Origin: Gammaproteobacteria bacterium
GTDB lineage: Bacteria; Pseudomonadota; Gammaproteobacteria; Pseudomonadales; Ketobacteraceae
Assembly (NCBI GenBank): GCA_013178375.1
Contig: JABLXQ010000023.1
Span: 1 to 64,000, forward strand
Direction of reading: 5' to 3'
Length of the DNA: 64,000 nt
Part shown: positions 27,843 through 37,621 of the stretch, piece by piece
How positions within the stretch are numbered: position 1 is the first letter of the stretch
How the letters are laid out: each line of letters begins with the position of its first letter
Position numbers and translations under genes: made by a program
The notes under the pieces: generated by a model
What the model was told of the DNA's origin: nothing
Seen by the model: only the letters and a program-made list of their open reading frames with translations
The model's database searches: none

Positions 27843-28936
27843 GAGGGGTTCAGCTTGCTCCGCAGGGCTTCGCTCAGCTGGTACACCGACAGCGCGTAGA
27901 GCGGACTGCGGTTGTAACGGGTAATCACGTAGAAGTTGTTCAGGCCCAGCCAGTATTCAATACCGTCAGCGCCTTCCAGTTTCAGCGCAGTGGCCTTCTG
28001 GTCGTCCGCCACGGCCTGATCCGGTTCCAGGCCCGCCTTGCGGAAATCCGCTACCGTGTGCACGGGCAGCAGATCCTGGTTCACCCATTTATCCAGCGTG
28101 GCTTCGTTCTCCTCCTTGCCCATGTAGCGGGCCAGGCTGACCACGGGCGCGCCGTCCTTCCAGCCATGCGCCCGGAAGTAGCTGCCAACGCTGCCGATGG
28201 CGTCCACCGGGTTGTCGATCAGGTCGATGCGCTGGTCGGCGTCGAAATCCACTGCCCACTTGCGATAGCTGCTGGAGATGAACTGGGGATAACCCATGGC
28301 GCCGGCGTAGGAACCTTTCGCGGTCAACAGGTTTATGTGGGCCTCCTGCTGCAGGTGCAGGAATTCTTTCAGTTCGTTGCGGAAAAACGGGGCGCGGGGC
28401 GGATAGTCGAAGGCCAGGGTGGCGAGCGCGTCGATCACCCGGTAGTTGCCCTTGTGTTTGCCATAGCGGGTTTCCACGCCAATGATCGCCATGATGATGT
28501 AGCGCGATACACCGAATTCTTTTTCGGCTTTTTCCAGGGTGGCGGCGTGGGTCTTGTAGAAATCGATGCCACCGTCGATGCGGTCCTGGGTGATGAAAAT
28601 GGGACGGTACTCGGCCCAGGTCCTGGTTTTTTCCGCCGGGCGGGCGATAGCTTCCAGAATGCTGTCCTTGCGGCTGGCACTGGCCAGCAGGGCTTCCAGG
28701 TCGGGCCGTTTGAACTGGCCTTCCTGCACCACTTCATCGATGAACGCCTTTGCGCCCGGGTGGGCAAGATAGGAGTCGGGCGTGGTGTCTTCGGCCTGGG
28801 TCGTGCCGGCGGCCAGCAGGCAGAGCAGGGGCAGTCGGAGAAACGCGGCCAGACGCCGGCCGCTGTTCTGTACGGACGATGGACTCAAATAGGGCATGAC
28901 TTTACCAAACGGCTGATTCCCTGACATTTTTTTCAT
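27839..28936 (-). CDS. mltB: Lytic murein transglycosylase B
   Basis: Cuts the MurNAc-GlcNAc bond with formation of anhydro-muramyl ends, in the periplasm. A 365-residue protein with an N-terminal signal (LRLPLLCLLAAGTTQA); the cytoplasmic leader of about 28 residues is long, and an internal Met at 14 may be the true start. Catalytic Glu in IIGVETRYGKHKG, followed by GSYAGAMGYPQFISSSYRKWAVDFDADQRIDLIDN, typical of MltB. No lipobox is apparent, so it may be the soluble form. Coupled to rlpA, 54 bases after rodA. Confidence 0.94.
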   Translation of the reverse strand: MKKMSGNQPFGKVMPYLSPSSVQNSGRRLAAFLRLPLLCLLAAGTTQAEDTTPDSYLAHPGAKAFIDEVVQEGQFKRPDLEALLASASRKDSILEAIARPAEKTRTWAEYRPIFITQDRIDGGIDFYKTHAATLEKAEKEFGVSRYIIMAIIGVETRYGKHKGNYRVIDALATLAFDYPPRAPFFRNELKEFLHLQQEAHINLLTAKGSYAGAMGYPQFISSSYRKWAVDFDADQRIDLIDNPVDAIGSVGSYFRAHGWKDGAPVVSLARYMGKEENEATLDKWVNQDLLPVHTVADFRKAGLEPDQAVADDQKATALKLEGADGIEYWLGLNNFYVITRYNRSPLYALSVYQLSEALRSKLNPS

Positions 28937-28990
28937 CCTGACGATGGTCTAAGCCTCGGCCATTACGACTGCGGCGTCAAGCGCGCCATT

Positions 28991-30133
28991 TCACGTTGCG
29001 AGCAATTTGCGGTGGGTCTGGATCGACATCAGGATGCCGAAGCCGGCCATCAGCGTGACCACCGAGGTGCCACCGTAACTGATCATCGGCAGCGGCACGC
29101 CCACCACCGGCAGGATGCCGCTCACCATGCCCATGTTCACGAACACGTACACGAAAAAGGTGAGTGTGAGGGAGCCGGCCACCAGTCGGGAGTAGGTGTC
29201 CTGGGCGTTCATGGCGATGTACATGCCGCGGGCGATGATGGCGAAGTAGATCAGCAGCAGGGCGCAGATGCCGAACAGGCCGAATTCCTCGCCCAGTACC
29301 GCAATGATGAAATCGGTATGGCTTTCCGGCAGGAAATCCAGGTGGGCCTGGGTGCCGTTGAGCCAGCCCTTGCCTTCGATGCCGCCGGACCCGATCGCGG
29401 TCTTGGACTGGGTGATGTTCCAGCCGGAGCCCCACCGGTCCGCTTCCGGATCGAGGAAGGTGAGCACCCGCTTGCGCTGGTAGTCGTGCATGACGGTCCA
29501 GAGCGCAGCGGCGGCAGGCACGGCGGCCACCACGAAGCCGGCGATGTATTTCCAGCTCAGCCCCGACAGGAACAGGGCGATGAAGCCGGCGCTGGCGATC
29601 AGCACGGCGGTGCCCAGGTCCGGCTGTTTGGCAATCAGTACGGTGGGCACCAGCATCAGCACCAGCGCCAGCAGCACCGGTTTCCAGCCCGGCGGCAGCG
29701 CCCGTTCCGACAGATACCAGGACACCATCATTGGCACCGCCAGTTTCATGATTTCCGACGGCTGGAAGCGGCCGATGCCAGGTAGTGACAGCCAGCGCTG
29801 GGCGCCCTTGGCGTGGGTGCCCACCACCAGTACCGCCACCAGCAATATGATGCCACCGGCAAACAGCCAGGGGGTCCAGCGTTTGTAGGTGCGGGGTGGA
29901 ATCTGGGCCAGCAGGATCAGCGCCACGAAGCCGATGCCGAAGCGGGCCATTTGCCGCAGCAGGGTGTCCAGGCTTTGGCCGCTGGCGCTGTAGAGTACGA
30001 ACAGGCCCACGCTGATCAGCACGAGGAGTCCGCCGAGCAGGGGGCCATCGATATGAATGGCCTGCAGCAGGCTGACCCGCCGGGTCACGGGCGAGCGCAG
30101 CGCATCCAGGCTGAACGAAAAATTACTGGGCAC
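28991..30133 (-). CDS. rodA: Rod-shape peptidoglycan polymerase RodA
   Basis: SEDS-family glycosyltransferase that works with PBP2 in cell elongation. The 380-residue protein has about ten membrane segments. Conserved stretches include GIGRFQPSEIMKLAVPM, KQPDLGTAVL (Asp essential in SEDS proteins) and the C-terminal GVPLPMISYGGTSVV. It starts with GTG at 30133, overlapping the mrdA stop by 11 bases, so the pair is translationally coupled. mrdB is the synonym. Confidence 0.97.
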   Translation of the reverse strand: MPSNFSFSLDALRSPVTRRVSLLQAIHIDGPLLGGLLVLISVGLFVLYSASGQSLDTLLRQMARFGIGFVALILLAQIPPRTYKRWTPWLFAGGIILLVAVLVVGTHAKGAQRWLSLPGIGRFQPSEIMKLAVPMMVSWYLSERALPPGWKPVLLALVLMLVPTVLIAKQPDLGTAVLIASAGFIALFLSGLSWKYIAGFVVAAVPAAAALWTVMHDYQRKRVLTFLDPEADRWGSGWNITQSKTAIGSGGIEGKGWLNGTQAHLDFLPESHTDFIIAVLGEEFGLFGICALLLIYFAIIARGMYIAMNAQDTYSRLVAGSLTLTFFVYVFVNMGMVSGILPVVGVPLPMISYGGTSVVTLMAGFGILMSIQTHRKLLAT

Positions 30134-32006
30134 TGGCAGTTTCCTCCGGCCGGTTGTTGCTGATCTCGTCTTGGGCCAGGGATTCGAAATAGGCGTCCAT
30201 CACCTTGCGCCCCACCGGCGCGGCCGTGGAGCCGCCACCGCCGCCGTTTTCCACCAGTACCGCCACCGCGATCCGGGGATTGTTCACCGGTGCAAAGCCG
30301 ATGAACAGCGCGTGGTCCTTGTGCCATTCGGCCAGCTTGCTGGCATCGTAGGATTCGTTCTGCTTGATGCCCACCACCTGTGCGGTGCCGGTCTTGCCGG
30401 CGGCCTCGTAAGTCAGGCCCGGGGCAATACCCTTGGCCGTGCCCTGGGGGCTGTGTACCACGTCGCGCATGGCGGCGATGGTGCGATCCCAGTTGGATGG
30501 GTCCTTGAGTTCGATGATGCCCAGTGGCTCCGGATCGGTCACCGGCGTTTCCTGAATCATCTTCACCATGTGCGGCTTCACGATGTGGCCTTTGTTGGCG
30601 ATGATGGCAGTGGACAGTGCCAGCTGCAGCGGCGTGGACAGCATGTAGCCCTGGCCGATGCCGGTGATGAGCGTCTCCCCCGGATACCAGCTCTGGTTGT
30701 ACTTGGCCTTTTTCCAGAAGCGCGACGGCAGCAGCCCCGGCCCCTCGCCGGTGACGTCGACGCCGGTCCTGTGGCCGAAGCCGAACGGCTCAAAGAAATC
30801 GTGGATGCGGTCCACGCCCATCTTGAACGCCAGATCGTAGAAATAGGTGTCGCAGGACTGGACGATGGCGGTGCGCAGGTCCACCACGCCGTGGCCCCAT
30901 TTTTTCCAGTCGCGGTAATAGTGGTTGTCGTTTTCCAGCTTGTAGAAACCCGGATCGTAGATGGAGCGGTCCCAGTCGGTTAAGCCGTAATGCAGCCCGG
31001 CCAGACCCATGATCGGCTTGATGGTGGAGCCCGGCGGGTACTGGCCCTGGATCGAGCGGTTGTAAAGCGGGCGGTCGAGCGAGTTCTGCAGATCCTGGTA
31101 GCTTTTGTAGTCGATGCCGGTGACGAACAGGTTGGGATCAAAGCCGGGTACCGAGACAAACGCCAGCACGCCGCCGGTAGCCGGTTCGATGGCGACCACG
31201 GCACCGCGCCGGCCTTCCAATGCCTTGTAGGCAGCGATCTGGGTGGGCAGGTCCAGATACAGCATCAGGTTCTTGCCCGGCTCCGGATCGGTACTTTCCA
31301 GCACTCGGGTGACGCGGCCACGGGCATCGGTTTCGATGGTGCGGAAGCCGACGGTGCCGTGCAGCACGTCCTCGTAATAGGCCTCGATGCCGGTCTTGCC
31401 CACGTGTTCGGTGGCGCTGTAGTTGGTGGGGTCGAGGGTTTTCAGTTCCTTCTCGTTGATGCGGCCCACGTAGCCCACCGTGTGCGCCAGGGTTTCCACC
31501 CAGGGGTAGTGCCGCACCAGCGACACATCCAGCATCACGCCCGGCAGGCTGTGCTGGTTCAGCGCGATGATGGCGATTTCCTCTTCGGTGAGCTTGAACT
31601 TCAGCGCCACCGGCGTGTACGGGCGCTGGCGCTGTTCCAGCCGTTTCTGGAAGCGGTCGATCTGGGCGTCGTCCAGCGGGATCAGTGTGCCGATGCGTTC
31701 GATGGTGGCATCAATATCCGGGCATTTTTCCTTGATGATGCTGAGGGCGTAGCTGGGCCGGTTGTCTGCCAGCAGGGTGCCGTTGCGGTCCATGATCAGG
31801 CCGCGGTTGGGCCCGATGGGCTCCACGGTGATGCGGTTGTCATCGGACATGGTGCGGTATTTTTCGTAGTGAATGACCTGCAGCCACACCATGCGCGCGA
31901 TCAGACACAGGATCAGCACGAACACGAATGCCAGGCCCACGACGCTGCGCCGGGCGAACACGCGGGTTTCGCGATAGTGATCCTTGAGAGTAATGGGTTT
32001 GGGCAT
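30123..32006 (-). CDS. mrdA: Penicillin-binding protein 2
   Basis: Elongasome peptidoglycan transpeptidase partnered with RodA. The 627-residue class B PBP has one N-terminal membrane helix (about 22-42), the dimerisation/pedestal domain, and the transpeptidase motifs PPGSTIKP (SxxK), QSCDTYFY (SxD/N) and AGKTGTAQV (KTG). It lies between rlmH and rodA, 3 bases after the rlmH stop, the standard gammaproteobacterial order. Motifs are all intact. Confidence 0.97.
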   Translation of the reverse strand: MPKPITLKDHYRETRVFARRSVVGLAFVFVLILCLIARMVWLQVIHYEKYRTMSDDNRITVEPIGPNRGLIMDRNGTLLADNRPSYALSIIKEKCPDIDATIERIGTLIPLDDAQIDRFQKRLEQRQRPYTPVALKFKLTEEEIAIIALNQHSLPGVMLDVSLVRHYPWVETLAHTVGYVGRINEKELKTLDPTNYSATEHVGKTGIEAYYEDVLHGTVGFRTIETDARGRVTRVLESTDPEPGKNLMLYLDLPTQIAAYKALEGRRGAVVAIEPATGGVLAFVSVPGFDPNLFVTGIDYKSYQDLQNSLDRPLYNRSIQGQYPPGSTIKPIMGLAGLHYGLTDWDRSIYDPGFYKLENDNHYYRDWKKWGHGVVDLRTAIVQSCDTYFYDLAFKMGVDRIHDFFEPFGFGHRTGVDVTGEGPGLLPSRFWKKAKYNQSWYPGETLITGIGQGYMLSTPLQLALSTAIIANKGHIVKPHMVKMIQETPVTDPEPLGIIELKDPSNWDRTIAAMRDVVHSPQGTAKGIAPGLTYEAAGKTGTAQVVGIKQNESYDASKLAEWHKDHALFIGFAPVNNPRIAVAVLVENGGGGGSTAAPVGRKVMDAYFESLAQDEISNNRPEETASAQ

Positions 32007-32009
32007 GTC

Positions 32010-32477
32010 TTACCGGTGGTAGGGATGGCCTTTGAGGATAGACCACGCCCGATACAGTTGTTCCGCAATCAAAACGCGAACCAGGGGGTGGGGCAGTGTC
32101 AGGTCCGACAGCGACCAGCTCTCCCGCGCCGCGTTGCGGCACTGGGGCGCCAGCCCTTCCGGCCCGCCAATCAACAGCGCCACATGGTTACCCTGTTGCA
32201 GCAGTTTTTCAAGCTGCTGCGCGAGTTTTTCCGTGCTGAGCCGCTTGCCTTGCACATCCAGTGTGATGACGTAGTCACCCGGCTGCACTGCCGCCAGCAT
32301 CTGTTCGCCTTCCTTGTCGGTGATGCGGTCGATGTCGGCGTTCTTGCCGCGTTTGCCAGCGGGGATTTCCACCAGCTCCAGGGTGAGATCCTGGGTGAGG
32401 CGCTTGCGGTATTCGGCGAAACCTTCTTCCACCCAGTCCGGCATTTTGGTGCCGACGGCGATCAGCCTTACTCGCAT
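32010..32477 (-). CDS. rlmH: 23S rRNA pseudouridine-1915 N3-methyltransferase
   Basis: SPOUT-class methyltransferase that methylates pseudouridine 1915 in helix 69 of 23S rRNA. The 155-residue protein has the standard length, the N-terminal [15 protein letters not shown], the SAM-binding knot GGPEGL (with LLIG before it) and the C-terminal [17 protein letters not shown]. It follows rsfS by 6 bases and precedes mrdA, the conserved arrangement. Confidence 0.97.
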   Translation of the reverse strand: MRVRLIAVGTKMPDWVEEGFAEYRKRLTQDLTLELVEIPAGKRGKNADIDRITDKEGEQMLAAVQPGDYVITLDVQGKRLSTEKLAQQLEKLLQQGNHVALLIGGPEGLAPQCRNAARESWSLSDLTLPHPLVRVLIAEQLYRAWSILKGHPYHR

Positions 32478-32483
32478 GCGGGA

Positions 32484-32828
32484 TTAATCCTGAACCGAGT
32501 CCGGGCCCATGCTCCAGAGTTTTTCCAGATCGTAGAAGCGGCGGGTGTCCGGCAGCATGATGTGCAGGATGATGTCGCCCAGATCCACCAGCACCCATTC
32601 GCCGGCGTCTTCGCCTTCCACACCCAGCGGTTTGAAGCCAGCCTCCCGCACCCGTTCCCGCACGCGGTCGGCGATGGATTTGACGTGGCGGTTGGAGGTG
32701 CCGCTGGCCACGATCATCAGGTCGGCGACGCTGGTGAGCGGTTTGACATCCAGTATCACGATGTCTTTGGCTTTCAGGTCGTCGAGGGCGTCGAGCACGA
32801 TGGCTTTGAGCTGGTTCAGTTCAGTCAT
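32484..32828 (-). CDS. rsfS: Ribosome silencing factor
   Basis: Binds ribosomal protein uL14 and blocks subunit joining in starvation. Start set at ATG 32828 (MTELNQLK), because an upstream in-frame codon at 32873 would add a non-conserved leader inside nadD. The 114-residue product has the family core DIVILDVKPLTSVADLMIVASGTSNRHVKSIAD and EWVLVDLGDIILHIM. The ATG overlaps the end of nadD (ATGACTGA), so translation is probably coupled. Confidence 0.95.
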   Translation of the reverse strand: MTELNQLKAIVLDALDDLKAKDIVILDVKPLTSVADLMIVASGTSNRHVKSIADRVRERVREAGFKPLGVEGEDAGEWVLVDLGDIILHIMLPDTRRFYDLEKLWSMGPDSVQD

Positions 32829-33498
32829 TGGCGGGGTCTGCTTTCCTGTCGCGGTAGAGTTCATGTTGTTCAATATAGGCCCGCACGGCGTCGGGCAGCA
32901 AAAAGCGGGGTGAGATGCCCTGGGCCATCTGCCGGCGCAGGTTGGTGGCCGAGATGTCGAGGGCGGTGGTGTCGTGCAGGCAGATGCCGCCGGCGGTGGT
33001 GTTCAGCAGTTGCGTGCTGTGCAGTTGCCGTTTTTGCAGCAGCTTGCCTTCCTGCGTGGTGAAATTCGGTGGTTGCGAGCCCGGCCGCTGCGCCACCCAC
33101 AGATGAGCCAGTTCCAGAATCCGCTCCCACTGGTGCCAGGAACAGAACTGGTTGAACGCGTCCATGCCCAGGATGAACACCAGCGCCACCTGCGTGCCGA
33201 CTTGCTGCCGCAGATGGCTGAGGGTGTGCACGCTGTAGGAGGGCTGATCGCGGCTGATTTCCCAGTCGTCCACCACGAAGCCGGGCACATCCGTGCAGGC
33301 CAGCCGCGCCATCGCCAGCCGGTGCTGCGCGCTGCTGTTGGGGCTTTCGCGATGCGGCGGCAGATGGCAGGGAATCACCCGCAGTTGTTGCAGGCCAAGC
33401 CGGGTCATGGCTTCCCAGCCCAGCCGCAGGTGACCGTTGTGAATCGGGTCGAACGTACCGCCGAGTACGCCAATGGCGTTAACTGCGGACGTGGCCAT
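32821..33498 (-). CDS. nadD: Nicotinate-nucleotide adenylyltransferase
   Basis: Joins nicotinate mononucleotide and ATP into deamido-NAD in NAD synthesis. Start set at ATG 33498; the in-frame GTG at 33501 directly before it is an alternative. The 225-residue protein has the nucleotidyltransferase motif [14 protein letters not shown] and the late [13 protein letters not shown] (ISxTxxR). It overlaps the 3' end of proA by 20 bases and the start of rsfS by 8. Confidence 0.96.
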   Translation of the reverse strand: MATSAVNAIGVLGGTFDPIHNGHLRLGWEAMTRLGLQQLRVIPCHLPPHRESPNSSAQHRLAMARLACTDVPGFVVDDWEISRDQPSYSVHTLSHLRQQVGTQVALVFILGMDAFNQFCSWHQWERILELAHLWVAQRPGSQPPNFTTQEGKLLQKRQLHSTQLLNTTAGGICLHDTTALDISATNLRRQMAQGISPRFLLPDAVRAYIEQHELYRDRKADPAND

Positions 33499-34732
33499 CA
33501 CCCAGCACGATGTATTTCTGCGAGGTCAGCCCTTCCAGCCCCACCGGGCCACGGGCGTGGATCTTGTCGGTGGAAATGCCGATTTCCGCGCCCAGGCCGT
33601 ATTCGAAGCCGTCGGCAAAACGGGTGGAGGCATTCACCATCACCGACGCGGAGTCCACTTCGGTGAGGAAGCGCCGTGCCAGCGTGTAGTTTTCGGTGAC
33701 GATGGAATCCGTGTGCTGGGAGCTGTAGGTGTTGATGTGGTCGATGGCGGCGTCGAGGGAATCGACGATGCGGATCGACAGGATCGGCGCCAGGTATTCG
33801 GTTTTCCAGTCTTCTTCCGTCGCCGCATTGCAGCTGATGATTTTCTGCGTGCGTTCGCAGCCGCGCAGTTCCACACCTTTTGCTGTGTACTGGTCGGCCA
33901 GGGTGGGCAACACTTTTGCCGCCACGGCCTGATGCACCAGCAGGGTTTCCATGGTGTTGCAGGTGCCGTAGCGGTGGGTCTTGGCGTTCATGGCGATGGG
34001 GATCGCCTTGTCCAGATCCGCCTCGGCATCGATGTAGACGTGGCAGATGCCGTCGAGATGTTTGATCACCGGCACCCGCGCATCGCGGCTGATGCGTTCG
34101 ATCAGGCCTTTGCCACCGCGCGGCACGATCACGTCCACGAATTGCGGCATGGTGATCAGTTCGCCCACGGCGGCGCGGTCGGTGGTTTCCACTACCTGCA
34201 CGGCGGTTTGCGGCAGGCCGGCCTCTTTCAAACCGGTGCTGATGCAGGCGGCAATGGCCTTGTTGCTGTGAATGGCTTCGGAACCGCCGCGCAGCACAGT
34301 GGCGTTGCCGGACTTCAGGCACAGGCTGGCAGCTTCCACGGTAACGTTGGGACGGGATTCGTAAATGATGCCGATGACACCGAGCGGAACGCGCATCTTG
34401 CCCACCTGGATACCACTGGGGCGATAGCTGAGGCCGGTGATTTCGCCCACCGGATCGGTCAGTGCGGCCACCTGGTGCAGGCCTTCGATCATGGCGTCGA
34501 TGCGGGCGGGGGTGAGTTCCAGCCGGTCCAGCAGGGTGGCGTCGAGTCCGTTGGCGCGGCCACTGGCCATATCCTGGGCGTTGGCGATCATCAGGGCGTC
34601 GCGGCTGGCTTCAATGGCGCCGGCAATGGCGAGCAGGGCACGGTTTTTCACGCCGGTGTCGGCTTTGGCCATCAGGCGGGAGGCGGTACGGGCCTGTTGA
34701 CCCACCTGGGCCATGTAGGCTTTCACGTCCAT
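33479..34732 (-). CDS. proA: Gamma-glutamyl phosphate reductase
   Basis: Reduces gamma-glutamyl phosphate to glutamate semialdehyde with NADPH, the second step of proline synthesis. The 417-residue protein is of normal length, with [25 protein letters not shown], and the catalytic-Cys motif [13 protein letters not shown]. First gene of the minus-strand run that reaches lipA. A TATAAT element sits inside the hairpin 40 bases upstream (34771-34776, minus strand). Confidence 0.97.
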   Translation of the reverse strand: MDVKAYMAQVGQQARTASRLMAKADTGVKNRALLAIAGAIEASRDALMIANAQDMASGRANGLDATLLDRLELTPARIDAMIEGLHQVAALTDPVGEITGLSYRPSGIQVGKMRVPLGVIGIIYESRPNVTVEAASLCLKSGNATVLRGGSEAIHSNKAIAACISTGLKEAGLPQTAVQVVETTDRAAVGELITMPQFVDVIVPRGGKGLIERISRDARVPVIKHLDGICHVYIDAEADLDKAIPIAMNAKTHRYGTCNTMETLLVHQAVAAKVLPTLADQYTAKGVELRGCERTQKIISCNAATEEDWKTEYLAPILSIRIVDSLDAAIDHINTYSSQHTDSIVTENYTLARRFLTEVDSASVMVNASTRFADGFEYGLGAEIGISTDKIHARGPVGLEGLTSQKYIVLGDGHVRS

Positions 34733-34756
34733 TCAGCGGAACCTTTCCAATGCAAA

Positions 34757-34789
34757 GGGGGAATCGCCGGATTATACCGGGATTCCCCC
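34757..34789 (-). terminator. Hairpin terminator between the response regulator and proA
   Basis: A 9-base perfect stem (GGGGGAATC with GATTCCCCC) enclosing a second 4-base CCGG/CCGG stem around ATTATA. On the minus strand it is followed by TTTGC. It lies 50 bases after the stop of the response-regulator gene at 34840. The inner loop reads TATAAT on the minus strand, so it may double as a proA -10 element. Confidence 0.55.
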
Positions 34790-34839
34790 TGATGGGTCAC
34801 GCATGCCGGACGGACTGGGTGGATCAGTGGCTACTGATT

Positions 34840-36306
34840 TCAATGATAGTGGGCCTGACGGATGCGGTTCAGTTCGCCGTCGCCGGCCAGATGCAGGAAT
34901 TTGCCCACCAGATGCGGGTCCAGCTGGTGGCCGGACAGCCGCTGCAGCTCGTTGCAGGACGCTTCCTCCGGCCAGGATTCCTTGTACGGGCGGCGCGAGC
35001 GCAGGGCGTCATAAACATCGACGATGGCGACAATGCGGGCGCTGAGGGGAATCTGCTCGCCGGCCACGCCAAACGGATAACCGGTGCCGTCGTAGCGCTC
35101 GTGGTGGGCCACGGCGATGTCGGCGGCGTGGCGGAAGAAGGGTTTGTCGCCGAGAATGTCGCGGCCTTTCAGCGGATGGGTGCGCATGATCTGCCATTCC
35201 GCCGGTGTGAGCGGGCCGGGTTTGGTCAGGATCGCGTCGGGAATCGCGATCTTGCCCACGTCGTGCATCATGCTGCTGTAACCGAATTCCCGCGCGGTGC
35301 GTTCATCCAGTCCCAGGTGGCGCGAGAAGGTTTCCACATAGCTGCGCACCCGCTGGATATGGTCGGCGGTTTCCATGTCCTTCAGGTCGCAGGCCACTGC
35401 CAGTTTGTAGATGGCCTCCACGTTGGCGTCGAACAGCTCCTGGGTACGCTGTTCCACCTTGTCTTCCAGCGCTGCACTCAGCTCGATCAGTTCCTGGTTG
35501 AGACGGAATTGCTCGCGGCTGAAATGCCGGCCGCGCAGATGGGCCCGCACCCGGGCCCGCAGTTCTTCCTCGCGGAATGGCTTCTGGATGTAGTCATTCA
35601 CGCCCTGGTTGAGCAGATCGAACAGCACCGGCTTTTCCTGCTCGGTGGAGATCACGATGATGGGAATCTGGTCGTACTGGTGATGGGCGCGAATCAGGTT
35701 GCACAGTTCCCTGCCGTCCATTCCCGGCATATACAGGTCGATGATGATCAGGTCGATGTCGCCGTTGCGCTGCAGGGCTTTCCAGGCCGACTGGCCGTCG
35801 TCGCACAGCTGCACCGAGCACTCCGGCCCGGACAGTACCTGATCGTAAAACTGCTGCAGTGACGGGCTGTCTTCTGCCACCAGCACCTGGTAATGCTCGC
35901 TGCCCAGACGGTGGTGCAGCGACGTCGTTTGATGATCGAACAGCACGGCGAATAATCTCTCTTGCAAAAAAGTGGCGGAAGGCAGTCGGGGAATCAGGTC
36001 GATGGCGCCAGCGCTGTGGGCCCGCTGTCGCTCCTCGCCAGTGGGGCTGTCGCTGGTGAGCAGCAGGGGAGTCATAAGGGTGCGTTCGTTGCGCTTGAGC
36101 TGCTGGCACAGCCGGTAGCCGTCATCATTGCCGAAATGGATGTTCATGATGATCAGACTGGGGCTGGCCGAGATGGCCATGTTGCGCAGGGCTGGGGGAG
36201 TGTCACAGCTGAGCAGCCGGACGGGCAGACCGTGGAGGCAACGGCTGTAGATTGTACACAGGTGCGGGTCGTTGTCGCACAGCAGTACGGTTTTGGTGTC
36301 TTCCAT
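34840..36306 (-). CDS. Two-receiver HD-GYP response regulator
   Basis: A 488-residue cytoplasmic signalling protein. Start at ATG 36306; the earlier in-frame codon at 36327 is TTG. The first receiver (about 1-120) has the acidic pocket (DND) but Asn at position 55 (IIMNIHFG), where the phospho-acceptor Asp is expected. The second receiver (about 140-260) is canonical (AEDSP, IIIDLYMP). A coiled-coil linker (LEDKVEQRTQEL) leads to an HD-GYP domain with intact MMHDVGKIAIP and HHERYDGTGYP. It is expected to hydrolyse c-di-GMP, gated by the second receiver. No partner kinase is adjacent. Confidence 0.94.
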   Translation of the reverse strand: MEDTKTVLLCDNDPHLCTIYSRCLHGLPVRLLSCDTPPALRNMAISASPSLIIMNIHFGNDDGYRLCQQLKRNERTLMTPLLLTSDSPTGEERQRAHSAGAIDLIPRLPSATFLQERLFAVLFDHQTTSLHHRLGSEHYQVLVAEDSPSLQQFYDQVLSGPECSVQLCDDGQSAWKALQRNGDIDLIIIDLYMPGMDGRELCNLIRAHHQYDQIPIIVISTEQEKPVLFDLLNQGVNDYIQKPFREEELRARVRAHLRGRHFSREQFRLNQELIELSAALEDKVEQRTQELFDANVEAIYKLAVACDLKDMETADHIQRVRSYVETFSRHLGLDERTAREFGYSSMMHDVGKIAIPDAILTKPGPLTPAEWQIMRTHPLKGRDILGDKPFFRHAADIAVAHHERYDGTGYPFGVAGEQIPLSARIVAIVDVYDALRSRRPYKESWPEEASCNELQRLSGHQLDPHLVGKFLHLAGDGELNRIRQAHYH

Positions 36307-36407
36307 GAAAATCAACCTGTGGAGCAAGGTATGCCAAGGCTTTGCAGGAATCCACCGGGGATTTCCCGCTCCTTTTGCAACTATAGCCGATTGTCATGGA
36401 CTTTGAG

Positions 36408-36425
36408 GGGGCACTGAAGTGCCCC
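36408..36425 (-). terminator. Hairpin after the DUF3570 operon
   Basis: GGGGCAC-TGAA-GTGCCCC, a 7-base GC-rich stem with a tetraloop, 18 bases past the stop of the DUF3570 gene on the minus strand. Followed on that strand only by a short TCAAAG, so the T-run is poor. Confidence 0.55.
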
Positions 36426-36442
36426 TTAGAACGAATTGCTTG

Positions 36443-37621
36443 CTAGAACCAGGCGGATATGAATATGCGGGTGACAGTTGCGTCGAAATTGTACATGGGC
36501 TCGCTGCCGGCGGGCACACCCTGCACGCGCAGGTCGCGGAAGTTGCTGTAGTCGAATTCCATGAAATCCAGCGCGATATTGGCGGACGCCTTTTCCACCC
36601 AGCTGGCCCAGGCCGGTTTGAATTCGTAACCCAGGCCGATGCCGAAATTGTTCGAGGTGAATTCGCTCAGTTCCTTGTCCCGCGCCAGATAGTTCTGGAA
36701 ATTGATCTCCGGAAACAGATCGGAATAAAACTCGGCTTCATCCTGGGAGTAATAGCGGTATTTCACATCCAGCGTCCAGTTTTCGCGGATCGGATGGGTG
36801 TAGCCGACCTGCAGGTTGTAGGCGTTTACTTCCCAGGTGTCGTTGAAGCGGCGATATTCAAAGGAAAATGCGGCGCGGTAGGGCAGGAAATAACGCCCGC
36901 GTGCTGCAACGGCGTGGCTGGTGCGGGTGCGCGGATACAATTCCGGCTGGAAGGAATAACCCTGGCTGGGGTCCTCGTCGTTGATCAGGAAGCGCACCGA
37001 GCGGTACGGATTGTTCAGGTAGCCTTCGTCGGTGATGATGTTGTAGTTGAAGTTCATCACCAGATTCTTTGTCATGACCTGGCTCCAGCTGAACTGGTAA
37101 TTCTGGCGCCGGACCTTGTCTTCGAAGGCTTCATCGGTTGCATTGAAAACATCGTCGGCGCCGTAGGAATAATTCAGCGACAGCGTGGACAGGTCGCCAA
37201 AGAAATCCTGGGCAATGCCGAAGTAGTAGGTGTTGGCCTCGTAATCATTTTCGGAGCTGCCGGTGTAGCCGCCGCTGATGATGGTTTTGTTCAGCAGGTA
37301 GTCACCGCTGACGGTGAATTCGGTGCGCTCCTCGCTGTATTTGCTGGCGCCGGTGGTGATGACGTCGATGGACGCGCTGCTGACCTGGTCCACGTAATAA
37401 TTGGCGCTCAGGGACAGATCGTCGCGCACGGCCTTGCGCACCAGCACGGAGGGACCGTCGATGGTCATGCCGCCGCCGTCGTACTGGTGGTACATGACGT
37501 CGGCGCGATCCGCCGGCAGTACCGACGCGATTGCCTGCAACGGCGCCAGCAGCAGGGCCAGCGCCAGTAGCAGGAACCGGGCGGGCGTGTTGCAGGAAAA
37601 ACGGATATCAGTTGCAGCCAC
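36443..37621 (-). CDS. DUF3570 outer-membrane beta-barrel protein
   Basis: A DUF3570-family protein of about 392 residues with a signal peptide (FLLLALALLLAPLQAIA) and many alternating beta-strands ending in ISAWF. The terminal aromatic residue is typical of BamA-inserted outer-membrane proteins. The open frame extends up to 37708 inside the DUF4266 gene. A GTG at 37621 with GGAGG five bases before it is the best start, overlapping DUF4266 by 14 bases. DUF3570 genes are often found with DUF4266 and a thioredoxin-like gene, as here; function unknown, an export or surface role is inferred. Confidence 0.85.
   Translation of the reverse strand: MAATDIRFSCNTPARFLLLALALLLAPLQAIASVLPADRADVMYHQYDGGGMTIDGPSVLVRKAVRDDLSLSANYYVDQVSSASIDVITTGASKYSEERTEFTVSGDYLLNKTIISGGYTGSSENDYEANTYYFGIAQDFFGDLSTLSLNYSYGADDVFNATDEAFEDKVRRQNYQFSWSQVMTKNLVMNFNYNIITDEGYLNNPYRSVRFLINDEDPSQGYSFQPELYPRTRTSHAVAARGRYFLPYRAAFSFEYRRFNDTWEVNAYNLQVGYTHPIRENWTLDVKYRYYSQDEAEFYSDLFPEINFQNYLARDKELSEFTSNNFGIGLGYEFKPAWASWVEKASANIALDFMEFDYSNFRDLRVQGVPAGSEPMYNFDATVTRIFISAWF

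Noticed and set aside
30990-33062. 690-codon plus-strand frame opposite mrdA, rlmH, rsfS and nadD
   Set aside because: It is antisense to clearly conserved genes and its translation is low-complexity His/Gln/Val-rich, the mark of a shadow frame in GC-rich DNA.
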